DNA from: an uncultured Oligoflexia bacterium
GTDB lineage: Bacteria; Bdellovibrionota; Bacteriovoracia; Bacteriovoracales; Bacteriovoracaceae
Direction: 5' to 3'
Length of the DNA stretch: 64,000 bases
Assembly (NCBI GenBank): GCA_937120495.1
Contig: CAKZJW010000060.1
Span: 1 to 64,000 of the forward strand
This document shows, one piece after another, positions 24,582 to 32,387 of the stretch. The position numbers and the translations under genes were made by a program. Each line of letters begins with the position of its first letter. Within the stretch, counting starts at the first letter, position 1. The notes beneath the pieces are model-generated. The model searched no databases. It had not been told where the DNA came from and was given only the letters and a program-made list of their open reading frames with translations.

Positions 24582-25481
24582 ATGGATAAAATATTTCAAG
24601 AAAAGAAAATTCATTTTAAGCTAAGTTGGTTTATAGCATGTTCGTTATTTTTACATGCAGCTATTTTAGTATCAAAGACATCTACGATGGAGTTTTTTAA
24701 ACCTTCAGAAAAATCTGATGAACATATCGTAAAACTAAGACTCCTAAATAATTATAAAAATAAAATAAAAAAACAAATCGTTCAAACTGAACAAACTTAT
24801 AACAATGAAAAGGCTGATTCAGCTTTTCTTGGCAAGAACAACAATAAAGTAGCGAGACAGACACGTGCAGCAAATACTGGAAAGTTTAAAAGTGCGGGAG
24901 TTGGTAGAAGAAACGGTTCTTTATCAAAAAGTAAAACAACAAAAAATTTAACAAAGAAAATGAAAAATTTAAATTTTTCAGATATTGGTTATAAGGCTAA
25001 TAAGAAAGACTACTCTGAAAAGAAATTCAAAAAAATCTCTCAGGCAGCTAGAAAGGGTCTCAGAAGTGGATCTCACTTAAGTAAAGGACTAGGGCAGAGT
25101 AATGATTTTCTTGAAGATATACCTCTTGGTGATTTTACAAAGCTAAATACACAAGAGTTTGAGTTTTATGGATTTTATAATCGTATAAGAGAAAAACTTG
25201 AACAGTTTTGGGGAAGAAATATTCAAGATCAAGCAGACAAGATTATGAAGTCTGGAAGGTCTTTAGCTTCAGATGCAAATCATATTACAGCGCTTGAAAT
25301 TGAACTTAATAGTTTAGGTGAAATCGTAAAGGTTGATGTTAAATCTGCTAGTGGAATAAGAGAACTTGATTCAGCTGCAATTGAAACTTTCAATCAAGCG
25401 GGACCTTTTCCAAATCCACCATCAAAAATGTTAAAGTCTGGAAGAGCTAAGATTAAATGGAGCTTTGTGGTTAATACTTAG
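24582..25481 (+). CDS. TonB-family energy transducer protein
   Basis: An inner-membrane-anchored protein with one N-terminal helix (about 15-33), a long basic, Lys/Ser/Asn-rich periplasmic spacer, and a C-terminal TonB-like domain. The last ~90 residues read LNSLGEIVKVDVKSASGIRELDSAAIETFNQAGPFPNPPSKMLKSGRAKIKWSFVV, with the G-x-x-x-x-x-x-x-x-S-G-x-x-x-L-D-x-A-A pattern and the final strand. The spacer lacks the Pro-rich repeats of classic TonB. No exbB or exbD is adjacent. The ATG at 24582 follows GAGG; an upstream GTG is less likely. The role may be in cell-envelope linkage rather than iron uptake. Confidence 0.82.
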   Translation: MDKIFQEKKIHFKLSWFIACSLFLHAAILVSKTSTMEFFKPSEKSDEHIVKLRLLNNYKNKIKKQIVQTEQTYNNEKADSAFLGKNNNKVARQTRAANTGKFKSAGVGRRNGSLSKSKTTKNLTKKMKNLNFSDIGYKANKKDYSEKKFKKISQAARKGLRSGSHLSKGLGQSNDFLEDIPLGDFTKLNTQEFEFYGFYNRIREKLEQFWGRNIQDQADKIMKSGRSLASDANHITALEIELNSLGEIVKVDVKSASGIRELDSAAIETFNQAGPFPNPPSKMLKSGRAKIKWSFVVNT

Positions 25482-25762
25482 TGAGTTGCTGTGCCCTTAA
25501 GCATAGTCTTCAATCTATCAATACCTTCCATTGTAACATAATCAGTCCAAATAGAATCTAACTCTCTAATGGCTTCAATTATTTGAACGGCAGCTTGGTC
25601 TCTTGAAATTTTTTGTGATTCAGAAAGCATTGAAATGGATTTATTAATTACTTCAATTGCTGGTGAGTTATTTATTTTACTTAATCTTTCTTCGTATGAG
25701 TTATCAATCTTTTTTTCTTTGCTCTTAATGATTGCTGTATTTAAAAGTTGAATAGATTCCAT
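25478..25762 (-). CDS. Small conserved-looking helical protein of unknown function
   Basis: A 94-residue soluble protein, mostly helix-forming, with amphipathic stretches (SYEERLSKINNSPAIEVINKSISMLSESQKIS, then AAVQIIEAIRELDSIWTDYVTMEGIDRLKTML). No membrane segment or metal motif is visible. The sequence ends three bases into the convergent TonB-family gene. A long spacer separates the AGGAAA ribosome site from the ATG. I do not recognise a family. The composition fits a real protein. Confidence 0.6.
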   Translation of the reverse strand: MESIQLLNTAIIKSKEKKIDNSYEERLSKINNSPAIEVINKSISMLSESQKISRDQAAVQIIEAIRELDSIWTDYVTMEGIDRLKTMLKGTATH

Positions 25763-25863
25763 TTTGTATATGTTTCCTAGAAAGATTATTTACGTTTTTT
25801 GTTATTTAAAGAGTGCCTAATATGAACTGTTTTGGTCTTTTCGTAAAGCACTTTTAGGAGATA

Positions 25864-25896
25864 ATGAAAATTTTTTCTATAAAAAAAATTAATTGA
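25864..25896 (+). other. Ten-codon ORF with a strong ribosome site
   Basis: ATG follows TTTTAGGAGATA, a near-perfect Shine-Dalgarno, and opens MKIFSIKKIN before TGA, followed by a hairpin. It may be a leader peptide or a chance event on the strand opposite the gcv operon terminator. Confidence 0.2.
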
Positions 25897-25921
25897 ATAA
25901 GCCGACTATAAGCCGGCTTTG
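25882..25921 (-). terminator. Terminator after gcvH
   Basis: Read on the minus strand, AAGCCG and CGGCTT arms (6 bp) with a loop of 9 bases are followed by an AT-rich run with eight Ts slightly downstream. It is placed right after the gcvH stop. Confidence 0.55.
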
Positions 25922-25926
25922 TGTGT

Positions 25927-26313
25927 CTAAGAATTTGCGTCGCAGAATTCTTTATACTTATTTGCGTCCATTAATTTATCTAATTGACTTGAGTCACTTA
26001 ACTCAATTTTTACTAACCATGCCTCAAATGCATTCTGATTGATCTGTTCGGGTGATCCTTCAACTTCTTCATTTTTTTCCACAACTTTTCCACTTACAGG
26101 TGTGTATAAGTCACTAACAGATTTTATTGATTCAACAACTCCAAATGAACTTCCTTGATCGATTTCATCATCTGCGTCTGGTAGCTCAACAAAAACAATA
26201 TCGCCCAAAGAGCTTTGTGCGAAATCAGTAATTCCAACACTTACAATATTTCCTTCAACTTTTAGCCACTCGTGATCTTCTGTATATAATAAATTTTCAA
26301 CAACTTGACTCAT
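25927..26313 (-). CDS. gcvH: Glycine cleavage H protein
   Basis: Lipoyl carrier protein of the glycine cleavage system, 128 residues. The lipoyl-lysine site is clear in [35 protein letters not shown] (about 59-92), with the K in ESIKS. The domain start reads [37 protein letters not shown]. It shuttles the aminomethyl group between GcvP and GcvT in the cytoplasm. The ATG overlaps the gcvT stop (TAATG). gcvP is not in the window. Confidence 0.97.
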   Translation of the reverse strand: MSQVVENLLYTEDHEWLKVEGNIVSVGITDFAQSSLGDIVFVELPDADDEIDQGSSFGVVESIKSVSDLYTPVSGKVVEKNEEVEGSPEQINQNAFEAWLVKIELSDSSQLDKLMDANKYKEFCDANS

Positions 26314-27389
26314 TACTTATGTCCTCCGCTAACAAATGCTTTTTTCGTAATATCAATTTTTAGTACCTTATTTCTAATCTCAACAAGGTATTGCTCTTCA
26401 GGATTATATTTCTCTTTTAATACTCGTGCAATCGCAATTCCCTTATTTAGGACAACAGACATTGTTCCTGAGGTAACATGACCAATTTCTTCCTGGTTAG
26501 AATTTAAAATTTTATAATTTTCCCTTGGAATACCTTTGTCTAAAGTAAATTTAATTAGTCTGAACTTAGGTTCGTACTCAGAAAGAGCTGCTTTTCCAAT
26601 GAAATGATTTTTATTTAGTTTAACCGTCCACTTAAGAGCGCAATCAAGTGGCGTAACTGTATCATCTAGCTCATGTCCATAGAGTGGATAACAAACTTCC
26701 AGTCTTAGTACATCTCTAGAGCCAAGGCCACAAGGCTTCACACCTGCTTGAATTAATTGTTTCCAAATATTTTGAATATAATCATGTGGTCCAAATATCT
26801 CAAAGCCATCTTCTCCGGTGTATCCAGTTCTAGCAAATAGAGTAGGGGTTGCACTTGTCTGAAGATCAGGAGTTTGAATTGAGTAGTACTCTATGTCATC
26901 GAGCTTATAACCCAGCTCAAGTGAGCAAAGAGTCTCAAAAGTTTTTGGCCCCTGAACAGCTAGTAATGAATAGTCAGCTGACTTATCACTAATAGTTATA
27001 TCGTATGAGTTAGCTTGGGATTTAATCCAATTTAAATCCTTCTCGATATTAGCGGCGTTCACACAAATCATTAGTTTGGTTTCAGTAAGTTTGTATACGA
27101 TTAAGTCATCTATAATCGTACCTTTGTCGTTACAAAGCGGTGAGTAAATTGCTTTTAAGTTTGAAGCGCCTTCAATATCGTTTGTTACTAATTCGTGAAC
27201 AAATTTAATCGCATCAGGGCCATCAATAAAAAATTCGCCCATATGGCTTACATCAAAAACACCAACAGAGTCTCTTACAGCTTGAACTTCTTCTTTTAAG
27301 TTTTTGTATTGAATGGGCATTTCCCACCCAGCAAAATCCACCATCTTAGCACCAAGTTCGAGGTGCTGCTCATAAAGGGAAGTTTTCAT
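26313..27389 (-). CDS. gcvT: Aminomethyltransferase GcvT (T protein)
   Basis: Transfers the aminomethyl group from GcvH to tetrahydrofolate, giving methylene-THF and ammonia. It has 358 residues. The signature regions are present: [23 protein letters not shown] (5-27), [12 protein letters not shown] (42-53), [12 protein letters not shown] (194-205) and [23 protein letters not shown] (221-243). It directly follows folD without a gap, so methylene-THF made here is next to the enzyme that converts it. It is a true GcvT, distinct from the YgfZ-like protein at 1222. Confidence 0.97.
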   Translation of the reverse strand: MKTSLYEQHLELGAKMVDFAGWEMPIQYKNLKEEVQAVRDSVGVFDVSHMGEFFIDGPDAIKFVHELVTNDIEGASNLKAIYSPLCNDKGTIIDDLIVYKLTETKLMICVNAANIEKDLNWIKSQANSYDITISDKSADYSLLAVQGPKTFETLCSLELGYKLDDIEYYSIQTPDLQTSATPTLFARTGYTGEDGFEIFGPHDYIQNIWKQLIQAGVKPCGLGSRDVLRLEVCYPLYGHELDDTVTPLDCALKWTVKLNKNHFIGKAALSEYEPKFRLIKFTLDKGIPRENYKILNSNQEEIGHVTSGTMSVVLNKGIAIARVLKEKYNPEEQYLVEIRNKVLKIDITKKAFVSGGHK

Positions 27390-28250
27390 TTATTTTCCTT
27401 TTAAAATATTTTCAGTTGCTTGTATTAGGTTTTCCATTAAAGAAAGTACTGTTAAAGGACCAACACCACCTGGAACAGGAGTTATCGCAGATACTTTGTC
27501 TTTTACTGATTCAAAATCAATATCTCCACAAAGTTTGTCGTTTTCATCTCTATTTATACCTACATCAATAATAACGGGTTTATTTTCAGAGAGATACTCT
27601 GCTGTTAGAAACTTAGAATTACCAACTGCACTGATGATAATATCTGCATTTTTTGTATGTTGTTTTATATTTTTAGTTTTTGAATGACACAGAGTTACTG
27701 TTGCATTTTTATTTGAAAGAAGAAGACTTAGTGGTTTCCCAACAATAAGAGATCTTCCAATTATAACAATATTTTTTCCTTCAATATCTAAGTTATAAAA
27801 GCTCAAAAGTTTTAAAATACCTTTTGGTGTACAAGGTATAAATGCATTTTCTTTATTAAGATATAAAGCATTTGATGAATTTGGGTGAAATCCATCAACA
27901 TCCTTTTTGGGATCAACTAATTTAGAGATATTTAAATGAGATAAACTCTTTGGAAGAGGGAGTTGAATAAAAAATCCCGTAACCTTTGAGTCGTTATTAA
28001 TACTCTCAACTTGTTTTAGAAAATCAGCCTCTGAGATATTTTGGTCTAAGTGAAATAGTTCAAAGCTTGCACCAATTTCTTGGCATAATTTCTTTTTATT
28101 TTTTATGTACGTAAGACTTGCTTGGCTATTTCCAACAAGGATAACTGCCATTTTAGGTTCTAAGCCTTCAATTTTTAACTGACCACATCGCTTTTGAAGC
28201 GAGTCAATAGATTTCTCAACAATAGGTTTGGCGTTTAGAAGCTTAGACAT
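27390..28250 (-). CDS. folD: Bifunctional methylene-THF dehydrogenase/cyclohydrolase
   Basis: FolD interconverts methylene-, methenyl- and formyl-THF. At 286 residues it is the usual length. The active-site Tyr/Lys lie in LTYIKNKKKLCQEIGA (about 47-62, Y-x-x-x-K), the dehydrogenase Rossmann loop is IIGRSLIVGKPLSLLL (about 163-178), and the C-terminal signature TPVPGGVGPLTVLSLMEN is intact. It leads a folD-gcvT-gcvH operon that couples glycine breakdown to one-carbon metabolism. Confidence 0.97.
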   Translation of the reverse strand: MSKLLNAKPIVEKSIDSLQKRCGQLKIEGLEPKMAVILVGNSQASLTYIKNKKKLCQEIGASFELFHLDQNISEADFLKQVESINNDSKVTGFFIQLPLPKSLSHLNISKLVDPKKDVDGFHPNSSNALYLNKENAFIPCTPKGILKLLSFYNLDIEGKNIVIIGRSLIVGKPLSLLLSNKNATVTLCHSKTKNIKQHTKNADIIISAVGNSKFLTAEYLSENKPVIIDVGINRDENDKLCGDIDFESVKDKVSAITPVPGGVGPLTVLSLMENLIQATENILKGK

Positions 28251-28375
28251 AGGAAATTAATACCGTAAATACTTGAGATTTCATAGGGAAAAAGCATAAT
28301 GCTGATTAAAACTAAATTAAAATTAAGAATGGGTGTATAATAATGTCTGATTTTTCCAAAGGCAGAAAAGGTCCT

Positions 28376-28651
28376 ATGAGCAAAAAAAGAGAATGTACTA
28401 TTTGTAAGCACTACGGCGAAGAAACTTCGGGGGCGACGGAACTTGAGCGGGCAACACTTTATGACGAAGTTGGTGACCCAGTACCGGTATTGCTGTGCAG
28501 AAAACATTCAGTTGAACTTTTTAAACTTGGTCAAAAAAACTTTTTATTAGCTCATTATAAAATTCTCTTAGAAGTTTTAGATACAGATGAGAAAAAGTTT
28601 TTAAATATCCTTGAAAGAACTGTCCGTAAGTTTCCAGATTTAATCGTATAG
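28376..28651 (+). CDS. Small zinc-finger-like hypothetical protein
   Basis: About 91 residues. The N-terminus has CTICKH, and about 45 residues on is LLCRKHSVELF, making a C-x2-C ... C-x2-H set likely to bind one zinc ion. The C-terminal half is helical (LGQKNFLLAHYKILLEVLDTDEKKFLNILERTVRKF). The ATG at 28376 follows AAAAGG. An upstream in-frame ATG at 28343 touches a TATAAT box, so that one is less likely. It sits just before ruvC, which may hint at a nucleic-acid link, but no function is known. Confidence 0.68.
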   Translation: MSKKRECTICKHYGEETSGATELERATLYDEVGDPVPVLLCRKHSVELFKLGQKNFLLAHYKILLEVLDTDEKKFLNILERTVRKFPDLIV

Positions 28652-28665
28652 TCTATTATTCTAAT

Positions 28666-29205
28666 ATGTATGTTTTAGGAATTGATCCAGGTTCAATAAC
28701 AACTGGGTGGGCATTGATTGAGTCAAGTGGACGAAGTGTTAAATACATCGATTCTGGTGTACTTAAATTTAATTCAAAAACTGAATTCATAGACAGAGTC
28801 ACAGAAATTAAAAAAGCTACTGATGAATTAATCTCCAAAATAGATGCAGATGAAGTAGCGATTGAGTCCCTTATATTTGTAAAGAACCCAAACTCCATGG
28901 CAAAGCTTGCACAAACTCGCGGAGTTATCCTTGCGAGCCTATCTGAAAAATTTGATAAAAAAATATTTGAATACGCGCCAACTCTTATAAAGGCAGCGGC
29001 AACGGGCTATGGGCACTCAGATAAAGAATCTATTCAAAAATTCATTGATATGCTTCTTGGTAAAAGAGAATATCAAACCCATGACGAAAGTGATGCTATT
29101 GCAATAGCACTGTGCCATATACTCAATAAGGGGAATGCGGCAGTAAAAAGTAAAAGTTCTAAAAAGTCTAAAGGCCTTGCGGCTTCTTTGGCACATAAGG
29201 TTTAA
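28666..29205 (+). CDS. ruvC: Holliday junction endonuclease RuvC
   Basis: Resolves Holliday junctions made by RuvAB. It has 179 residues. The RNase H-like fold shows the first acidic residue in VLGIDPGSITTGWA (Asp7), a second in DEVAIESLIF (Glu), and the C-terminal acidic pair in THDESDAIAIALCH, matching the D-E-x-D-A-x-A motif. The C-terminal tail is basic and Ser/Lys-rich. It begins a ruvC-ruvA-ruvB run with minimal spacing. Confidence 0.96.
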   Translation: MYVLGIDPGSITTGWALIESSGRSVKYIDSGVLKFNSKTEFIDRVTEIKKATDELISKIDADEVAIESLIFVKNPNSMAKLAQTRGVILASLSEKFDKKIFEYAPTLIKAAATGYGHSDKESIQKFIDMLLGKREYQTHDESDAIAIALCHILNKGNAAVKSKSSKKSKGLAASLAHKV

Positions 29206-29206
29206 A

Positions 29207-29821
29207 ATGATTGGTTACGTTCAAGGTAAAGTTCTATTTTCTGATGGTAAAAAAGCATTAATTCTAACCAATCAAGGTATTGGTTACGATATTAACTTTG
29301 GATATTTTCTTCAGGCAAACTCTGAAGTGGGACTATATACTCACCATCATATAACTGATAACGATCAAAGCCTTTGGGGTTTTAATAATCTTGAAGATAA
29401 AAAGATGTTTGAATTATTAAAAACAGTTAATAAAGTAGGATCATCTAAGGCCTATCCATTAATTACCAATATTGGAAAAGATATGCTTATTGAAGCAATT
29501 CAGTTTGAACAAACAACTGTTCTAACCAAAGCCCCTGGGATTGGTAAAAAAATGGCAGAACAAATTATTCTTTCATTAAAAGATAAAGTTGGACAACACT
29601 TTGGGTTTAGCTCTGAAACAGAAGCCCAGATGAGTGCAACTGTAGATCAAATTGAGCCAAAGACAGCACCTATTTTTAAAGATAAAAAACTTGTGGCAGA
29701 AGCCAGGCTTGCGCTAGAGAGTCTTGGTTATAAAGATCTAGATCTTACAATTCAATCGTGTATTGATGAGAGTGTTAAATCATCAGAGGACTTAATTAAA
29801 AGAGTCTTAAAAGAGTTATAA
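29207..29821 (+). CDS. ruvA: Holliday junction branch-migration protein RuvA
   Basis: Binds Holliday junctions and loads RuvB. It has about 204 residues. The start MIGYVQGKVL is the family N-terminus; a longer in-frame reading from 29177 lies inside ruvC and is rejected. HhH motifs are seen near PGIGKKMAEQIILSLKDKV (about 105-123). The C-terminal RuvB-binding domain is EARLALESLGYKDLDLTIQSCID. The stop shares one base with the ruvB start. Confidence 0.95.
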   Translation: MIGYVQGKVLFSDGKKALILTNQGIGYDINFGYFLQANSEVGLYTHHHITDNDQSLWGFNNLEDKKMFELLKTVNKVGSSKAYPLITNIGKDMLIEAIQFEQTTVLTKAPGIGKKMAEQIILSLKDKVGQHFGFSSETEAQMSATVDQIEPKTAPIFKDKKLVAEARLALESLGYKDLDLTIQSCIDESVKSSEDLIKRVLKEL

Positions 29822-30810
29822 TGAGTGATAATCGATTCCTATCAAGTGATACAAAGAAAAATGATATCGAGCACGATGCGAAATTACGACCTCGGGACTT
29901 TAGTGAATATATTGGTCAAAAAAGAGTCGTTGAAAATATAGACCTTATGGTTAAGTCTGCAGTTAAAAGAAAAGCTGCTATGGACCACGTTCTTCTTTCT
30001 GGTCCTCCGGGCCTTGGGAAAACTTCACTGGCCATGATTATTGCAAAATCTATAGGAAGTGAATTACACGTTATAAGTGGCCCAGCAATTGAAAAGAAGG
30101 GAGACCTTGCAGCAGTTTTGACAAATATAGCTCCTCAAGATGTTCTTTTTATAGATGAAATTCATAGGATGCATATCTCGGTTGAGGAAATTCTCTATTC
30201 TGCGATGGAAGACTTTAGGTTGGATATCTTAATTGGCCAAGGTGCTAGTGCGCGCACAATGCAAATCGATTTAGTGCCCTTTAGTTTGATTGGAGCAACA
30301 ACTCGTTCAGGCCTACTATCTAATCCTCTAAGAGATAGATTTATGGCCCACCTGCATTTTGATTACTACAAGCCAGAGGAGCTTTCTTTAATTTTAAATA
30401 ATAATGCTAAAAAACTTGGAGTAATTTTAAGTGAAGATGCAAAAATTGAAATCTCTACTCGTGCCCGTGGTACTCCAAGAATTGCAAATAGGATCTTGAG
30501 AAGAGTTAGAGACTTTGCATTAGTTCAAGATCACGAAAAAATAGAAATCTCAGACGTTCATAAAGCATTAGACCTCTTAGATATAGATAAACTTGGTCTG
30601 GACTCTATGGATAGAAAAATTCTTAAAGTAATTCATGAATATTACTCAAATGGTCCTGTTGGGATAGACGCTCTAAGTGCTACTCTTGGTGAGGACAAAC
30701 AAACTATTGAAGAGGTTTATGAGCCATTTTTGTTAAAAGAAGGTCTTCTTCTTAGAACTCCAAGAGGTCGTACTTTATCAGAAAAAGCGATCACTCACAT
30801 AAGTATCTGA
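29821..30810 (+). CDS. ruvB: Holliday junction helicase motor RuvB
   Basis: Hexameric AAA+ ATPase driving branch migration. It has 329 residues. It opens with LRPRDFSEYIGQKRVVENI, then Walker A GPPGLGKTS (about 61-69), Walker B LFIDEIHR (about 97-104), sensor motif GATTRSGLLSNPLRDRF and sensor-2/winged-helix regions RGTPRIANRILRRVRDFA and ATLGEDKQTIEEVYEPFLLKEGLL. The TAATG overlap couples it to ruvA. Confidence 0.97.
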   Translation: MSDNRFLSSDTKKNDIEHDAKLRPRDFSEYIGQKRVVENIDLMVKSAVKRKAAMDHVLLSGPPGLGKTSLAMIIAKSIGSELHVISGPAIEKKGDLAAVLTNIAPQDVLFIDEIHRMHISVEEILYSAMEDFRLDILIGQGASARTMQIDLVPFSLIGATTRSGLLSNPLRDRFMAHLHFDYYKPEELSLILNNNAKKLGVILSEDAKIEISTRARGTPRIANRILRRVRDFALVQDHEKIEISDVHKALDLLDIDKLGLDSMDRKILKVIHEYYSNGPVGIDALSATLGEDKQTIEEVYEPFLLKEGLLLRTPRGRTLSEKAITHISI

Positions 30811-31003
30811 AATCTCGAAACTTATTGACGCTTTGTATATATTACAGTAACTTAGATTAATTGACTCATTGAGTTTTATAACTGATAAATTCGCGCAAAT
30901 TTTTCGCTGCTGTTTTTTAATAAAATTAGTTTATACTTAAAGACACGTAGTGCAAAAACAAGGAAAATTTAGGGTCCGTTAGCGCCTAGAGGAAAAGTTG
31001 AAA
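30811..31003. other. Intergenic region before lpxC
   Basis: A 193-base gap. TTGACG at about 30824 and TAACTT 17 bases on form a possible sigma-70 promoter. The rest is AT-rich without a clear terminator or ORF. Confidence 0.35.
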
Positions 31004-31921
31004 ATGATTTATCAAAGAACCCTTGCAAAAGAAGTACAGGTTACCGGGATAGGACTACATTCAGGTAAGAAAGTTAAATTAAAATTATATCCAGCTCAAG
31101 CAAATACAGGAATTGTATTTAGAAGAGTTGATATTAAAGATTCTATAGATCAAAAAGCCGATGCAATCTCTGTTGGTGCTACTGACAACAATACGACTTT
31201 AGGTAGTGGTAAGGATGCAATCCATACCGTAGAGCACTTACTAGCCGCTCTTTACGGGCTTGGTATCGATAATGTTTATATTGAAATTAACGGACCAGAA
31301 GTACCAATTATGGATGGCTCTGGGGCTTCATTTGTATTCTTATTAAAAGAAACAGGTGTTCAGCATTTAAATACAACCAAGAAATTTATGGTAATCACGG
31401 ATACTGTTCGTGTTGAGCATGATGGAAAATGGGCTCAAATAGAGCCAGCAAATAACCTTATTATTGATTCAACAATTGTTTTTGCTCACCCAGCGATTAA
31501 AACTCAAAGAGAAACTTTTGAATTTAGTTGCGAAAATTTTATAAATAAAATCAGTAGAGCTAGAACTTTTGGGATGCTCAGAGACGTTGATATGCTTAAG
31601 AGAAAGGGCCTTGTTAAAGGTGGATCTCTTGATAATGCTATCGTTTTAGATGACTTTAAAGTTATGAACCCAGAGGGTTTAAGGTTTAGAGATGAATTTG
31701 TTCGTCATAAGATCCTCGATACAATCGGTGATATTAGTCTAATGGGCTATGAAATTGCTGGAAAAGTAACTACTTACAAGTCTGGGCACCATCTTCACAA
31801 CCTTCTTTGTAGAAAAATCCTTGAGACTCAATCTGCATATGAGATCGTTTCGGCGGCCTCTCTTACGGCAGAGGTTCAAGAAGCTCATCGTTTGCCAAAC
31901 ATGATAAGTGTTACAAACTAG
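31004..31921 (+). CDS. lpxC: UDP-3-O-acyl-GlcNAc deacetylase LpxC
   Basis: Zinc enzyme for the committed step of lipid A synthesis. It has about 305 residues. It begins MIYQRTLAKEVQVTGIGLHSGKKVKLKL, the family start, with the zinc-binding block TVEHLLAALYGLGIDN (about 75-90, His in EHLLA), then FRDEFVRHKILDTIGDI with the zinc His/Asp (HKILD), and the catalytic His in KSGHHLHNLLCR. ATG at 31004 is preferred over a TTG two codons upstream because it gives the common MI-x-QRT start. Its presence proves an LPS-bearing outer membrane. Confidence 0.97.
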   Translation: MIYQRTLAKEVQVTGIGLHSGKKVKLKLYPAQANTGIVFRRVDIKDSIDQKADAISVGATDNNTTLGSGKDAIHTVEHLLAALYGLGIDNVYIEINGPEVPIMDGSGASFVFLLKETGVQHLNTTKKFMVITDTVRVEHDGKWAQIEPANNLIIDSTIVFAHPAIKTQRETFEFSCENFINKISRARTFGMLRDVDMLKRKGLVKGGSLDNAIVLDDFKVMNPEGLRFRDEFVRHKILDTIGDISLMGYEIAGKVTTYKSGHHLHNLLCRKILETQSAYEIVSAASLTAEVQEAHRLPNMISVTN

Positions 31922-31970
31922 ACTATCTTTTCTTTTCAAACATCTATTTTTTGTGTAAAAAGACCAAAAT

Positions 31971-31976
31971 TATAAT
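31971..31976 (+). promoter_or_regulatory. -10 element within a palindrome, before the exported small protein
   Basis: A perfect TATAAT is centred in a 22-base imperfect palindrome (GACCAAAATT ... AATTTGGGTC), 20 bases before the next start codon. A factor bound there would cover the promoter. The -35 is poor. Confidence 0.4.
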
Positions 31977-31995
31977 TTGGGTCTAAGAGGTACCG

Positions 31996-32379
31996 ATGAA
32001 ACACATCATAATGATTGCTATACTTTTTTCTGCGTCAACTTTTGCGTCTGTAAAATGGTCGAATTTAGAGAAGGCAAAAAAGTATGTAACGGATAGAGAA
32101 ATCGTTCTTGAAAAAGAAGAATTTAAATTAACTCTTCCAAAAGCTTCTAGCTTTAAATTAGTTGAAGCAATGTCTCTACCCATGATTAAAGTTGAACTTC
32201 TAAAGTTTGATATCTCTGAATTTTGTTCAGAGTCTCAGTCGATTTCAGATATTAAGTTAGTAGATATTAAACAAGCTTCAGGCTTAATCGTTACAGTCGG
32301 TGCAGACCTTGCTGAAGATTGTATAATGGAAGTTTTTGTAGAGACAAAAGACATCTACACAAATAGTTTTTTTAATTAG
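31996..32379 (+). CDS. Small exported protein of unknown function
   Basis: A 127-residue protein with a Sec signal peptide (MKHIIMIAIL..., cleavage near residue 17, TFA-S). The mature part has two cysteines (about 77 and 111) and an alpha/beta mix with no recognised domain. AAGAGG precedes the ATG. It sits between lpxC and proS but on its own likely promoter. No function is evident. Confidence 0.65.
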   Translation: MKHIIMIAILFSASTFASVKWSNLEKAKKYVTDREIVLEKEEFKLTLPKASSFKLVEAMSLPMIKVELLKFDISEFCSESQSISDIKLVDIKQASGLIVTVGADLAEDCIMEVFVETKDIYTNSFFN

Positions 32380-32387
32380 GATCCCAA

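Noticed and set aside
28343-28375. Upstream ATG of the small zinc-like protein directly after TATAAT
   Set aside because: It would need a leaderless message from a -10 touching the start codon. The ATG at 28376 has a ribosome site.
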